This document shows, piece by piece, positions 1 through 8,964 of a DNA stretch of 64,000 bases. The translations under genes were made by a program, and so were the position numbers. The notes under the pieces are model-generated. The model was not told the DNA's origin. It did not search any database and saw only the letters and a program-made list of their open reading frames with translations. The DNA is from Actinomycetota bacterium (lineage in GTDB: Bacteria; Actinomycetota; Acidimicrobiia; Acidimicrobiales; Ilumatobacteraceae): contig JAUSLV010000022.1 of the NCBI GenBank assembly GCA_030645495.1, positions 161,166 through 225,165 on the forward strand. Direction: 5' to 3'. Numbering within the stretch: position 1 is the first letter of the stretch; each line of letters starts with the position of its first letter.

Positions 1-204
1 GGTGCCAGCTTCGGTGGCACCTTGGTGTTCGAGCACGGGTTCAACGTCGAGACCGCCACCGACAGCCGTGCATGGCACGTGTCCGAGACCGACGTGATGC
101 CCGGAGAACCCGAGCCGGTCGAGGACGAGATGTCGGTGTCCGACCGCCTTGCCGACTCGGAGGTTGCTGTCACCAGCCACACACCCGACCCGCTGCACGA
201 GTGA
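1..204 (+). CDS. C-terminal end of a DUF2231-type membrane protein (partial)
   Basis: The reading frame is open from base 1 and stops at 204, so only the last 67 residues are present. The first residues (GASFGGTLVFEHG) resemble the end of the last membrane segment of DUF2231 proteins, where a Gly-Gly-x-Leu-Val-aromatic stretch precedes a His-Gly. The rest is an acidic, Pro-rich cytoplasmic-type tail with no recognised domain. A complete DUF2231 protein also lies at 33450-33950, paired with a cytochrome c. The family is membrane-embedded with no firmly established function. The family call is moderately secure; the partner of this copy lies outside the window. Confidence 0.55.
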   Translation, partial: GASFGGTLVFEHGFNVETATDSRAWHVSETDVMPGEPEPVEDEMSVSDRLADSEVAVTSHTPDPLHE

Positions 205-246
205 GCTGTGGCTCACCTGCGCAGCCTGAGAGAGAAGGAACCAACC

Positions 247-435
247 ATGGACAACAAGGACCAGGTCAAGGGCAAAGTGAAGCAAGCGGTCGGCGACCTC
301 ACCGACAACGACGCGCTGAAGAGGGAGGGCAAGGCCGATGAGAAGGCCGGCCGGGCCAAGGAGATCCTCCACGACGTGAAGGAGAAGGCCGATCACATGG
401 TCGACGTGGTGAAGGACAAGGTCGCTCACCACTGA
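247..435 (+). CDS. CsbD family stress-response protein
   Basis: This is a 62-residue, Lys/Glu/Asp-rich soluble protein. Its opening (MDNKDQVKGKVKQAVGDLT) is the classic CsbD signature, and a further charged amphipathic repeat (KADEKAGRAKEILHDVKEKAD) follows. CsbD proteins are small, largely disordered proteins induced by general stress in many bacteria; their biochemical role is unclear. The ATG at 247 is preferred over an in-frame GTG at 208 because it follows a purine-rich ribosome site (GAGAGAAGGAA) and gives the standard N terminus. It is transcribed away from the DUF2231 gene end and converges with the diguanylate cyclase gene at 501. Confidence 0.85.
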   Translation: MDNKDQVKGKVKQAVGDLTDNDALKREGKADEKAGRAKEILHDVKEKADHMVDVVKDKVAHH

Positions 436-447
436 CAGCAGTGCACT

Positions 448-491
448 GGCGGGGGTCGTGTGGCGTCATCTCGACGCTGCCGGCCCCCGCC
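448..491. terminator. Hairpin between convergent csbD and diguanylate cyclase genes
   Basis: Outer arms GGCGGGGG (448-455) and CCCCCGCC (484-491) enclose an inner stem GCGTC (463-467) / GACGC (473-477). It lies in the 65-base gap between two converging genes, so it could stop transcription from both sides. There is no T tract, so this rests on position and pairing only. Confidence 0.4.
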
Positions 492-500
492 GTCGCGGGC

Positions 501-2339
501 TCACCGCGGCGGCTGGTGGTCGCGGCCGCCCCACCGTGTGGTCTTGGCACGCTTCGCTTCGTACATCGCCCGGTCGGCCTCAGCGAGTAGCGCAGCGCTG
601 TCGTACCCAACCGTGCTGGTGTCGGCGATCCCGATGCTGGCAGGGCAGAACGCGACTTCCGTAGGGGTGATGTTGATCGGTACCGCCAACGCCCGATCCA
701 GACGCTCGATCAGGTCTCGCGAGTTCGAGTCGCTCTGTTCGTAAACGATGACGAACTCGTCGCCGCCGACGCGGGCCACCGTATCGACCCCACGCACGAC
801 ATCCAGTAGACGTCGGGCAGTTTCGCGGAGCACGATGTCGCCACACTCGTGGCCGTACGTGTCGTTCACGCTCTTGAACCCATCGAGATCGAGGAATGCA
901 ACGCCAAGGACGGCACCGTTGCGTTGCGTGCGCGCGAGTTTCGCATCGAGCAACTCCTCGAGCAGTCGTCGGTTGGCCAGTCCGGTCAGCGGATCGCGCA
1001 ACGCGAGCGCTGCCACGTTCGCCTGCAGCCGCCGCAGTTCGGTGACATCGCGGCTCACGCCCTGTAGCCCACCGCGCACCGGGGTGGTTCGGGTCTCGCC
1101 GATGACGGTCGAACCGTCGGCGTGTCGGAAGCGGAAGTCGAAATGGCCGAGCACTCGCTCGCCATTGAGCGCACGGCCGATCGCAGTCGTACTGGACTCA
1201 TCAAGGATCTCCATTATCCGGCTGAAGTCGTCGAGGAAGTACGACGGCGGATAGCCGAGGATGGTCTCCACAGAAGGACTCATGTAGTCGAAGTGAGGGG
1301 TTGGATCGAGCCTGACGCGCCACACGACGTCGGCCGACTTGTCGGCCAGTTCGCGGAACCGAGCCTCGCTTGCCGCGAGTTCGGCCTCCGCGTTGTGGCG
1401 GGCGGTGACATCGCGACCGATGGACAGGATCTCGTCACCGTGCGCAGTGACGAGATAGCGATCGATCCAGTGAATCCGTTGGTCAGGATGATCGGCGACG
1501 GCACGTGCGGCGATGTCTTCGAGCACGGGGTTGTCGGGGCCGAGTAGCCTCAGCTGCGCGGTGAGGCCGGCCAACTCGTCCTTGGACAAGAACGCCTCGA
1601 GGGGCTGTCCCACTGCCACATCCGGCGAAGTGTGGTACTGGGCAGCCCATGCAGCGTTGCAGTACGTGATGGCATGATCCGCAACGCGATATCGCGAGAC
1701 GTGTTCCGGCATGACGTCGAGCATCATCGCCGCGCTCTCGAGTTCCACCGCTTGCGCGCGGAGCGCGAACGTGACGTGGCGGGTGTCCGCCACCAGGTCT
1801 TGCAGAGTGGCACCCATGCCCACGGCACAGATCACGAAGACTGCGACCGAGATGCTGGCGGGACTCGACGACGCCACTGGACTCACCGGAATCAACAGCC
1901 ACAGCGCCAGCGCGGTCAGGGTGCCGATCGAAACGACCGTGAAACGACTCTCGTAGATCGCCAACCACACCAGCGGCAGGAGTGTCAGCGACATGAATGC
2001 GGAGCTGAAGCCGGTGCCGGCCGCGGCGATCAAGAGGAGTGTCGCGATGAGGAACAGCACCGGCGAGACGAGTTGCCACGGTCGGGGAACCCGCTCCCAC
2101 GGTGCGATCAGCGAGGCGATGATCGTGACCGCGCCCACGATCAATCCAGCAATGGCGAGGCCGGGCCGCGTCCACGATGTGGCGGGAACCGCGACGATCA
2201 CGCTGAGCGTCGACGTGATCGCGAAGGGCGCCACGCGACGAAGCCGGCCCACGCCGATCAATGGTCCGAGCGTGGTGTCGACGACGTGCGGGGCGGGTGG
2301 CGGTACTCCCGAGAGCTTGTTGCTGGTGGTCGTGGCCAT
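501..2339 (-). CDS. Membrane PAS-PAS-GGDEF diguanylate cyclase
   Basis: This 612-residue protein probably makes cyclic di-GMP from two GTP in response to a signal sensed by its N-terminal half. Roughly residues 30-170 contain five to six hydrophobic segments. Two PAS-like regions follow (about 210-320 and 325-440), the second with a typical PAS/PAC ending (GGLQGVSRDVTE). The C-terminal GGDEF domain carries an intact GGDEF motif at about 525-529, preceded at the right distance by RGVD, an RxxD inhibitory I-site. It therefore looks catalytically competent and product-inhibited. The ATG at 2339 begins the whole reading frame. It lies just downstream of a second GGDEF gene on the same strand, with a 67-base gap. 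Confidence 0.88.
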   Translation of the reverse strand: MATTTSNKLSGVPPPAPHVVDTTLGPLIGVGRLRRVAPFAITSTLSVIVAVPATSWTRPGLAIAGLIVGAVTIIASLIAPWERVPRPWQLVSPVLFLIATLLLIAAAGTGFSSAFMSLTLLPLVWLAIYESRFTVVSIGTLTALALWLLIPVSPVASSSPASISVAVFVICAVGMGATLQDLVADTRHVTFALRAQAVELESAAMMLDVMPEHVSRYRVADHAITYCNAAWAAQYHTSPDVAVGQPLEAFLSKDELAGLTAQLRLLGPDNPVLEDIAARAVADHPDQRIHWIDRYLVTAHGDEILSIGRDVTARHNAEAELAASEARFRELADKSADVVWRVRLDPTPHFDYMSPSVETILGYPPSYFLDDFSRIMEILDESSTTAIGRALNGERVLGHFDFRFRHADGSTVIGETRTTPVRGGLQGVSRDVTELRRLQANVAALALRDPLTGLANRRLLEELLDAKLARTQRNGAVLGVAFLDLDGFKSVNDTYGHECGDIVLRETARRLLDVVRGVDTVARVGGDEFVIVYEQSDSNSRDLIERLDRALAVPINITPTEVAFCPASIGIADTSTVGYDSAALLAEADRAMYEAKRAKTTRWGGRDHQPPR

Positions 2340-2406
2340 GTGGTCCTTCCGGCCTTGCGCCGTGCGGTCGCTTCCCCCTCAGCCATCGGCGTGACCGAGC
2401 CCGGCC

Positions 2407-4119
2407 TCAAGAGTCCCAGGCGGCGTGAACACGGTTGCGACCGTGTTGCTTCGCATTGTACAAGCTGCGGTCGGCGTCGCCGATCGCCTCGCTGACCGGT
2501 TGGCCCGGATGATGCATCGCGACTCCGACCGAGACGGTCACGGTGTCGAGACCAGGGATGTCCGGGAACCTGAGGCCGGCAACGGCTTCTCTGATGCGTT
2601 CGGCCGCTGCCACGGTGTGCGCTCGATCCGAGTTGACCACCAACGCAAGCATTTCCTCACCGCCATATCGGAAGACGAGGTCGGAGGTGCGCACCGTGCG
2701 GCTGCACGCCGTGGCCACCTCGTGCAGAACCCGGTCACCCGCCTGATGGCCGAAGTCGTCGTTGACCCGCTTGAAGTGATCGATGTCGACCATCAAGACA
2801 CCGAACCGGGCTTCAGCGCGTGCGAACTGGGTCAGCGCGTGGCGGTTCAACAAACCGGTCAACGCGTCGTGTGTGGCGCTCTCACGCAGCTCGAGTTGCT
2901 CGTGCTCCATGTCGCGCTGCTCCAGATGCCGGTTGAGTGCCACCCGCAAGGCAGGCGCGAGCCTGAAGAACATCTCGCCCATTTCTTGGGAGATCTCGGT
3001 GGGTTCGGTCAAGATGATGTGGACCGATGCCGGCGGTCCCTCGCCACCAACGGCCAACACCAGCGATGTCGCCGACTCCACCGGCATCTCCGCCGGACTA
3101 CCGAGGAAGCCGTCGTCGCCGGCGAAGCGCAGCACGCCTTCCTTCGGTGTGTCGGCGAACACCTCGATCGATTCGATCGGCAGCACATCGGGCAGCACCC
3201 TTTGTGCGATCGAGGCCAACTCGGGAAGGTTGTGGGCCAACACCAAGGCTTCGGTCATCCGCCGTACGGCGTTCGAGACCCTCAGCAATCGGGCGACGTC
3301 GAGGTCTTCGCGAGCGATCAGAAAGATGCCGCACTCCAACTCGGCGAGCCGGTCGAACATCTCATCGACCAATGGCTCGGGTATGACACAACCGTGCTGC
3401 GGCGCGATCATCGTGATCGGTTGGAACGAACGACGCAACCGCGCCAGCCCAGCGCCCAGGATCTCCCTACTCGGCATGTAGTGCTCGTGGAACGGGCGAA
3501 GCGCCTCGAAGTAGCTCGCATCGGACGCGAACAACTCGCTTCCGTCGGTGAATCCGCCGAAGATGTCCGAGCTGAACAACACACCGGTGCCGCTGTCCCA
3601 CGAGCACATCGCACCTGGAAAGTGCAGATACGGCGTCAGCACGAAGCGGAGTGCACGGCCGCCATCCAGCGGCAGCTGCCAGTCGTGGTCCTCCACCAGG
3701 TAGTAGGGAAACCCGGCGTTGTAGTGGTGCAGCAACGTCTGCGCCCGCCACTCGGTGACGAGCTCGATGTCCGGGCGCTGCAACCGGGCCCGAAGCAGTG
3801 GAAGACCGGCGGCGATGTCGGGGTCGCTGTGATGGCACACGATCCAGCGGATGTGCTCCAACGGGATGATCTCGCGAACCTTGTCGAGCACGTCATCGAT
3901 CACCTCGGTCGACCCGGGATCGATCAGCACCGACTGGTCGCCGGCCTCGACCAGGTACGCATGGCACTGGAAGGTCTCCGCTGGACGCACGGCACCCACC
4001 CACCACACACGGGGCGCGATCTCCACCGGCCCACTGCTCGACGAACCTGGTTTCGACACAAGCGTGACCTTAGCCCCGCTCACGCTCGCGTCAGACCCGC
4101 TCACGACCCAGGTCGGCAT
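2407..4119 (-). CDS. ODP (diiron metallo-beta-lactamase fold) sensor fused to GGDEF
   Basis: The N-terminal half (about residues 35-280) is a metallo-beta-lactamase fold of the FprA/ODP oxygen-binding diiron type. It has an HSDPDI stretch in place of HxExDH, then LHFPG, SSDIFGGF and APQHG, which supply the usual later His/Asp ligands. ODP domains in other bacteria bind O2 at a diiron centre. A linker with a helical region precedes a GGDEF domain (about 410-565) whose signature reads GGEEM (486-490), with an RTSD I-site five residues before it. Inference: an oxygen- or redox-responsive c-di-GMP synthase. The ATG at 4119 overlaps the upstream gene by 29 bases; a GTG at 4059 with an AAGG ahead of it is a credible shorter start (550 aa). 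Confidence 0.82.
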   Translation of the reverse strand: MPTWVVSGSDASVSGAKVTLVSKPGSSSSGPVEIAPRVWWVGAVRPAETFQCHAYLVEAGDQSVLIDPGSTEVIDDVLDKVREIIPLEHIRWIVCHHSDPDIAAGLPLLRARLQRPDIELVTEWRAQTLLHHYNAGFPYYLVEDHDWQLPLDGGRALRFVLTPYLHFPGAMCSWDSGTGVLFSSDIFGGFTDGSELFASDASYFEALRPFHEHYMPSREILGAGLARLRRSFQPITMIAPQHGCVIPEPLVDEMFDRLAELECGIFLIAREDLDVARLLRVSNAVRRMTEALVLAHNLPELASIAQRVLPDVLPIESIEVFADTPKEGVLRFAGDDGFLGSPAEMPVESATSLVLAVGGEGPPASVHIILTEPTEISQEMGEMFFRLAPALRVALNRHLEQRDMEHEQLELRESATHDALTGLLNRHALTQFARAEARFGVLMVDIDHFKRVNDDFGHQAGDRVLHEVATACSRTVRTSDLVFRYGGEEMLALVVNSDRAHTVAAAERIREAVAGLRFPDIPGLDTVTVSVGVAMHHPGQPVSEAIGDADRSLYNAKQHGRNRVHAAWDS

Positions 4120-4876
4120 TGATGTACGCGCCGAGGAGGACGATCAGCACCAGCAGATGCACCCACAGCATGAGGATGACGACGCCGGCAAGCACTCCGT
4201 AGGTCGCGTTGTACGAGCCGGAGTTCGCGACGTACACGTTCGTGCCCAGGGTCACCAGCACCAGCGCCACGAGCGCGAAGAGCGAGCCGACCGCGACTCC
4301 CTTGCGGGCATGCCCTTCCTGATCCGAACCCAACCGGTAGGTCAGCTCGATGCCAACCAGCGCGAGCGCGGCCAACGCGACCCACAATGCCAGCCGAAGG
4401 GACCATCGCGCGGCCCCGGAAGGCACCAGCCCTGGCAGCACCGCGAAGGCGGCCACCGCGACGCCGGCGGTGAAGAGCGTGCCGAGCGTGAATGCCAGCG
4501 CGGTCGCCCGACGACGCACGACCCCGCGCTGCCGTACGTCGTAGGCCTGGCCGATCGCGTCGAGGAGGTGCTGCACGCCGCGCGATGCGGACCACAGCGC
4601 CACGGTGAAGGCGAGGACGAACGAGCCGCCGAGCGCCCCGGATGGTTCGTCGGCGATGTGCGCCAGCTGATCGGCCAGCACCTGCCTCGCGCCGCCCGGC
4701 AGCACCGCGAAGACCCTGCTGACGTGCCGGTCGACGTCGGCCGGCGCAGCGATCAGGCCGTACATCGACACCGTGGCCGCGAGTGCGGGCACCATCGACA
4801 AGAACCCGTAGAACGCCACGCCCGCGGCAGCGAGCGTCGAGTGATCATCGCGCATGCCGGCTCGCACGCGCTTCAC
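4091..4876 (-). CDS. YihY/UPF0761 family membrane protein
   Basis: This 261-residue integral membrane protein has six hydrophobic segments. It shows the family pattern: an N-terminal LAAAGVAFYGFLSMVPALAA segment, a charged middle, and a C-terminal MLWVHLLVLIVLLGAYINAD segment. YihY/BrkB proteins are sometimes labelled ribonuclease BN from an old misassignment; their true role is unknown. The GTG at 4876 is chosen because GGAAGG lies five bases upstream; GTG 4903 and ATG 4855 are alternatives. It is upstream of the ODP-GGDEF gene on the same strand, possibly cotranscribed, and divergent from the GGDEF-EAL gene at 5022. Confidence 0.82.
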   Translation of the reverse strand: MKRVRAGMRDDHSTLAAAGVAFYGFLSMVPALAATVSMYGLIAAPADVDRHVSRVFAVLPGGARQVLADQLAHIADEPSGALGGSFVLAFTVALWSASRGVQHLLDAIGQAYDVRQRGVVRRRATALAFTLGTLFTAGVAVAAFAVLPGLVPSGAARWSLRLALWVALAALALVGIELTYRLGSDQEGHARKGVAVGSLFALVALVLVTLGTNVYVANSGSYNATYGVLAGVVILMLWVHLLVLIVLLGAYINADLGRERV

Positions 4877-5021
4877 TCTGCCCTTCCATTCGGTACGCGG
4901 CACGTCGTCGAGACTACGACGGCGACGAACCAACCTGTGACGGACGTCATCGAACTCGCGGACTCGACTTTCTGGACAAAGTTCACCTCTTCTCTGGTTG
5001 ACCGCGTGCCGATGAGTTGTT

Positions 5022-7814
5022 GTGAGCATTTCCGTGCCCTTGGAGGCCGTGGAAGATTCGTCGAACGACCTCCCAGCTGCCACCGCTCGTGCGCCATTCC
5101 TAGGCGTGGGTTCGCGACCGACGTGGCGAAGAATGGCGGCGGTCAGCGCGGCTGCCGCGCTGATGGGTGTGCATCTTGCTGCCGCTGAGGGGCCAGTGCG
5201 CGACTGGACGTACCTGGGGGTGCTCGTCGGGTCGGCGATCGCCGCGCTGCTGGGCAGTCGCCGCGGCGGGTTCGGCACGATGTCACGATTGATCGCGCTG
5301 GGCGTCACCATCTCCGCTGCCGGCGATGCAACTTGGCAAGTCTTGGCATGGACCAGCGGCACTGAGCCGACCGTCTCCGTGGCCGATGTGCTGTGGCTGG
5401 GCTCGTACGTTGCCATTGCTGGCGGGCTCCTTCGGACGCCACAGGGCGAGGGGCGCATCGATCGCGACGGCGTCGTGGATATCGCCGTCTTGTTCCTCGT
5501 GGCCTTGCTCGTCCAGTGGGAACTTGCATTCGACAAGATCGCGACCGACGCAGCTGTGCCGGTCGGTGAGCGTCTGGTGCTGGCCCTCTACCCGACATTC
5601 GACGCGGCACTATTGGCCCTCGTCGTCCGTGCTGCCTTCACCCGACGCCTGCAGGGCTGGCTCGCCGTTCTACTAGGGGGTGGCACCGCGTGCTGGCTGC
5701 TCTCGGACTTCGGCTACACCCTCTTCGCCACTGAGGGCACCCTCGCCGTCTGGCTCAATGTGGGTTGGATGTTGGGAAGCATCCTGCTTGCCGCGACCAC
5801 CTGGTACCCCAGGTCAGTGCCGGCGATGCACGCCACGGCTGCAGCGTCGGCTGCGCGGGGGACCAAGAACGGGGGGATCGCGGTCGCTCTCGTGCCGTTG
5901 CTGGTGCCGGGAGCCATCGCCGTTGTCGGCCAGGTCCGCGGTGATCCAGCCAATCCCTACCTGCTGTACGCGGTGACGGTGATGCTGGTCGCGCTGGCGT
6001 TCACGAGGGGTGCCCGCATCTTGCGGGCCGAGGCCGAAGCGCGGGCTGCAGTGAAGTCCCAAGCGCGGTATTCGCGAGCGGTGGCGGTCAACTCGTCCGA
6101 CGCCTTCGTCGTTCTCGATGCGAACGGCATCATCATCAACGATGCTTCGCAATTGGAGGCGTTGATGGGCCGTGCGGAATCGACGACCGTCGGGGAGGCG
6201 AGCCTCCAATTGGTCGAGCCGATGGACCGCGACGACGCGCGCGCGGTGTTCGAGCGGTGTCTGACCACGGATGGGCAGACATTCGAGACCGAGCTGCGGG
6301 TGCGGCACAGCTCTGGACGGCAGCTCTGGCTCAGCGCCCGGATGGTGAACCTGACCCACGATCCCGATGTCCGCGGTGCCGTCGTCAACCTGCACGACAT
6401 CAGCGACCGCAAGCGAGCAGAGGCAGAACTGTCCCACCAGGCCTTCCACGATGGCCTGACCGACCTCGCCAACCGGGCCCTGTTCACCAACCGTGTCGAG
6501 CACGCACTACGTCGCAAGGCGCGCAGCGGCCTCGATGTTGCGGTCATCTTCCTCGACCTCGACGGGTTCAAGACCGTCAACGACAGCCTTGGCCACGGTG
6601 CCGGCGACGAGCTGCTCAAAGAAGTCGCCACGCGCCTCACCCAAGCAGTGCGCCCCGCGGATACCGTCGCTCGTCTTGGCGGGGACGAGTTCGCCATCCT
6701 CATCGAGCAGAGCCACAACCCCGTCGAGGAGTCCGAGGGTGTCGCTGAACGGATCCTCCAGTCACTCTCGTTGCCCATCGAACTGGCGACCCAATCAGTG
6801 ACGGTGTCGGCCAGCTTCGGCATCGCTGCCGGCGACGAGAACTCGACCGCAGGCTCCATGTTGCGCGATGCCGACGTCGCCATGTACCGCGCCAAGACCG
6901 CCGGCAGAGCTTGCTGGGTGATCTACGACCCCGACATGGGTACGGCTGCAGTCGAACGCCTGCAGATCGAGAACGACCTCCTCGGTGCCCTCGCCGCGGG
7001 CCAACTCGCGCTGGTGTACCAGCCCATCGTTCGCCTGGAATCGGAAGAGATCGTGGGCTTCGAAGCGCTCCTGCGCTGGCACCACCCCACCTTCGGCCTC
7101 ATTGCACCCGACCGTTTCATCCCCATCGCCGAGGAGACCGGACTCATCATTCCGATCGGAAGGTGGGTGCTCGACGAGGCCTGTGCGACCTCCGCTCGCT
7201 GGCACCGTGACCACCCGGAGCACCACAAATTGTCGATGGCGGTGAACGTTTCCGGGCGTCAGATTGCCTCTCCCGACTTCGTGGCTCACGTTCAAACAGC
7301 GCTGGCCGAGTCCGGCATCGAAGCCGACACCCTCGTGCTCGAGATGACCGAAACCGCCCTCATCCGCGAGACCGTCGTCGCCACCGCCCGGCTCAGGGAG
7401 CTCAGTGCCCTTGGTGTCCGGCTGGCGATCGATGACTTCGGGACTGGCTACTCCTCGCTGAGCTACCTCCGCCAATTCCCCGTGGACATCCTGAAGATCG
7501 ACCGCTCGTTCGTCAGCGCCATCACCGATCCCACGCAGGTACCCGCCATCGTCCGCGGCCTGCTCGACCTCGGCCACACGCTCGGGTTGGAGATGATCGC
7601 CGAAGGGGTCGAGCTCGGCTTCCAACGCGACCAGCTGCGCAGCGAGAACTGCGACCTCGCGCAGGGGTTCCTGTTCTCCCGACCACTCGACCCCACCGAC
7701 GCCGAGCGGCTCCTCACCCAACTCCGCCCAGGCAGCGGCAACGCCACGGCGGGTGTCGCTGCTGTCGGATCACCGGTTGCCGGCGCGGCCCCGGTAGTCA
7801 ACACATCCCGATAG
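5022..7814 (+). CDS. Membrane PAS-GGDEF-EAL cyclic-di-GMP protein
   Basis: The 930-residue protein has about nine to ten hydrophobic segments over residues 30-340, a PAS-like domain (about 350-465), a GGDEF domain and a C-terminal EAL domain. The GGDEF motif at 553-557 is intact with an RPAD I-site before it. The EAL domain keeps EALLRW (681 onward), the MTET region, DDFGTGYSS and AEGVE, all residues expected of an active c-di-GMP phosphodiesterase. Either activity could dominate; sequence alone cannot say which. The membrane region resembles that of the degenerate protein at 59700-61262, suggesting a shared sensor module. The GTG at 5022 has only a weak ribosome site. Confidence 0.9.
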   Translation: MSISVPLEAVEDSSNDLPAATARAPFLGVGSRPTWRRMAAVSAAAALMGVHLAAAEGPVRDWTYLGVLVGSAIAALLGSRRGGFGTMSRLIALGVTISAAGDATWQVLAWTSGTEPTVSVADVLWLGSYVAIAGGLLRTPQGEGRIDRDGVVDIAVLFLVALLVQWELAFDKIATDAAVPVGERLVLALYPTFDAALLALVVRAAFTRRLQGWLAVLLGGGTACWLLSDFGYTLFATEGTLAVWLNVGWMLGSILLAATTWYPRSVPAMHATAAASAARGTKNGGIAVALVPLLVPGAIAVVGQVRGDPANPYLLYAVTVMLVALAFTRGARILRAEAEARAAVKSQARYSRAVAVNSSDAFVVLDANGIIINDASQLEALMGRAESTTVGEASLQLVEPMDRDDARAVFERCLTTDGQTFETELRVRHSSGRQLWLSARMVNLTHDPDVRGAVVNLHDISDRKRAEAELSHQAFHDGLTDLANRALFTNRVEHALRRKARSGLDVAVIFLDLDGFKTVNDSLGHGAGDELLKEVATRLTQAVRPADTVARLGGDEFAILIEQSHNPVEESEGVAERILQSLSLPIELATQSVTVSASFGIAAGDENSTAGSMLRDADVAMYRAKTAGRACWVIYDPDMGTAAVERLQIENDLLGALAAGQLALVYQPIVRLESEEIVGFEALLRWHHPTFGLIAPDRFIPIAEETGLIIPIGRWVLDEACATSARWHRDHPEHHKLSMAVNVSGRQIASPDFVAHVQTALAESGIEADTLVLEMTETALIRETVVATARLRELSALGVRLAIDDFGTGYSSLSYLRQFPVDILKIDRSFVSAITDPTQVPAIVRGLLDLGHTLGLEMIAEGVELGFQRDQLRSENCDLAQGFLFSRPLDPTDAERLLTQLRPGSGNATAGVAAVGSPVAGAAPVVNTSR

Positions 7815-7876
7815 GGTCCACTCTGCCCACGGGCACCGCAACGATGGTCGCACGCCGACCAGATCGGGAGGACGGC

Positions 7877-8905
7877 ATGAAAGTCGAACGTGGTTCGAGT
7901 CATGGGCTGGAGCGCTCGAGGTGGGCGGCGATCGGTGCAGCCGTCGCGGTGTCGCTGGGTGCTGGTGGATTGATCGTCGCCTCCGCGGCCGACAGCGCGC
8001 CGGCGAGCTTCGTGGCGGTCACGCCGGTGCGCGTGGTCGACAGCCGTGACGATCTCGGTGTGGATGGGCCGCTGGCGGCGATGCAATCCGTCGTCGTGCA
8101 GGTCACCGGGTCGGTGCCCACCACGGCGGGGCCGGCGGTCGTGGTGCCCAGCGGGGCAACCGCTGTGGTCATGAACGTGACGGCCGTGCAACCGACTGCT
8201 CAGGGGTTCTTCAGTGTGCGTCCCGGTGATGCGACCGGAGTGCCCTCCACGTCGTCGGTGAACTTCCTGACGGGGCAGATCGTGGCGAACTCGCTGACGG
8301 TGCAGCTGCCGGTCGCCGGCAACGTGCAGGTGTACTTCCATGCCGCCACCGGCGCCACGATCCATCTGGTGATCGATGTGGTCGGCTACTACGTCACTGG
8401 CGGCACCGGTCCGGAAGGTCCGGAAGGGCCCCCCGGTGCCCAAGGCATCCAGGGCATCCCCGGTCCCGCTGGTTCGGGTGTTGCTGCTGAGTTCTTCGCG
8501 CTGATGCCCAGCGACAACTCGGCCACTGTCGGCATCGGCACCGACGTCGACTTCCCGCAGGATGGCCCCACCACCGACGGCACCATCACGCGAACCGGGG
8601 TCGACACGTTCAACCTGGCGGCGATCGGTGTCTACCGGGTGTCGTTCCAGGTGTCGGTCACCGAGGCCGGGCAGTTGGTGCTCACCCTCAACGGCACCGA
8701 ACTGGCGAACACAGTGGTCGGCCGCGCCACCGGCACGACGCAGATCACCGGCATCGCCTTGGTGGAAACCACGGCGGTCAACTCGATCCTCACCGTGCGG
8801 AACCCATCCGGCAACTCCACAGCGCTCTCCGTCACACCGCTGGCTGGTGGCGCTGCACCGGTCTCAGCCACGCTGATCATCGAACTCGTTCAGGCGAGTA
8901 CCTGA
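7877..8905 (+). CDS. Secreted surface protein: collagen-like stalk with BclA-type C1q/TNF-like head
   Basis: The 342-residue protein starts with a signal peptide or anchor (residues 15-38). A module beginning FVAVTPVRVVDSRD and continuing to about 170 resembles repeats seen in actinobacterial surface proteins. Residues ~176-200 are a collagen-like Gly-X-Y run (seven triplets GPE to GPA). The last ~140 residues resemble the C-terminal jelly-roll of BclA exosporium glycoproteins, including YRVSFQVSVTEAGQLVLTLN and VVGRATGTTQI. Inference: a trimeric, surface-displayed fibre tip. The start ATG 7877 follows GGGAGG with a five-base gap; an in-frame start at 7844 lacks this. No sortase motif is seen. 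Confidence 0.78.
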   Translation: MKVERGSSHGLERSRWAAIGAAVAVSLGAGGLIVASAADSAPASFVAVTPVRVVDSRDDLGVDGPLAAMQSVVVQVTGSVPTTAGPAVVVPSGATAVVMNVTAVQPTAQGFFSVRPGDATGVPSTSSVNFLTGQIVANSLTVQLPVAGNVQVYFHAATGATIHLVIDVVGYYVTGGTGPEGPEGPPGAQGIQGIPGPAGSGVAAEFFALMPSDNSATVGIGTDVDFPQDGPTTDGTITRTGVDTFNLAAIGVYRVSFQVSVTEAGQLVLTLNGTELANTVVGRATGTTQITGIALVETTAVNSILTVRNPSGNSTALSVTPLAGGAAPVSATLIIELVQAST

Positions 8906-8964
8906 CCAACACGTCTCGCTGTCGGCGCGGACCCTTGCGGGCGCATACGTGTCAGACTGCGGTC

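Noticed and set aside
4091..4876. Ribonuclease BN annotation for the YihY-type protein
   Set aside because: That label comes from an old misassignment; the protein is an integral membrane protein without nuclease motifs.
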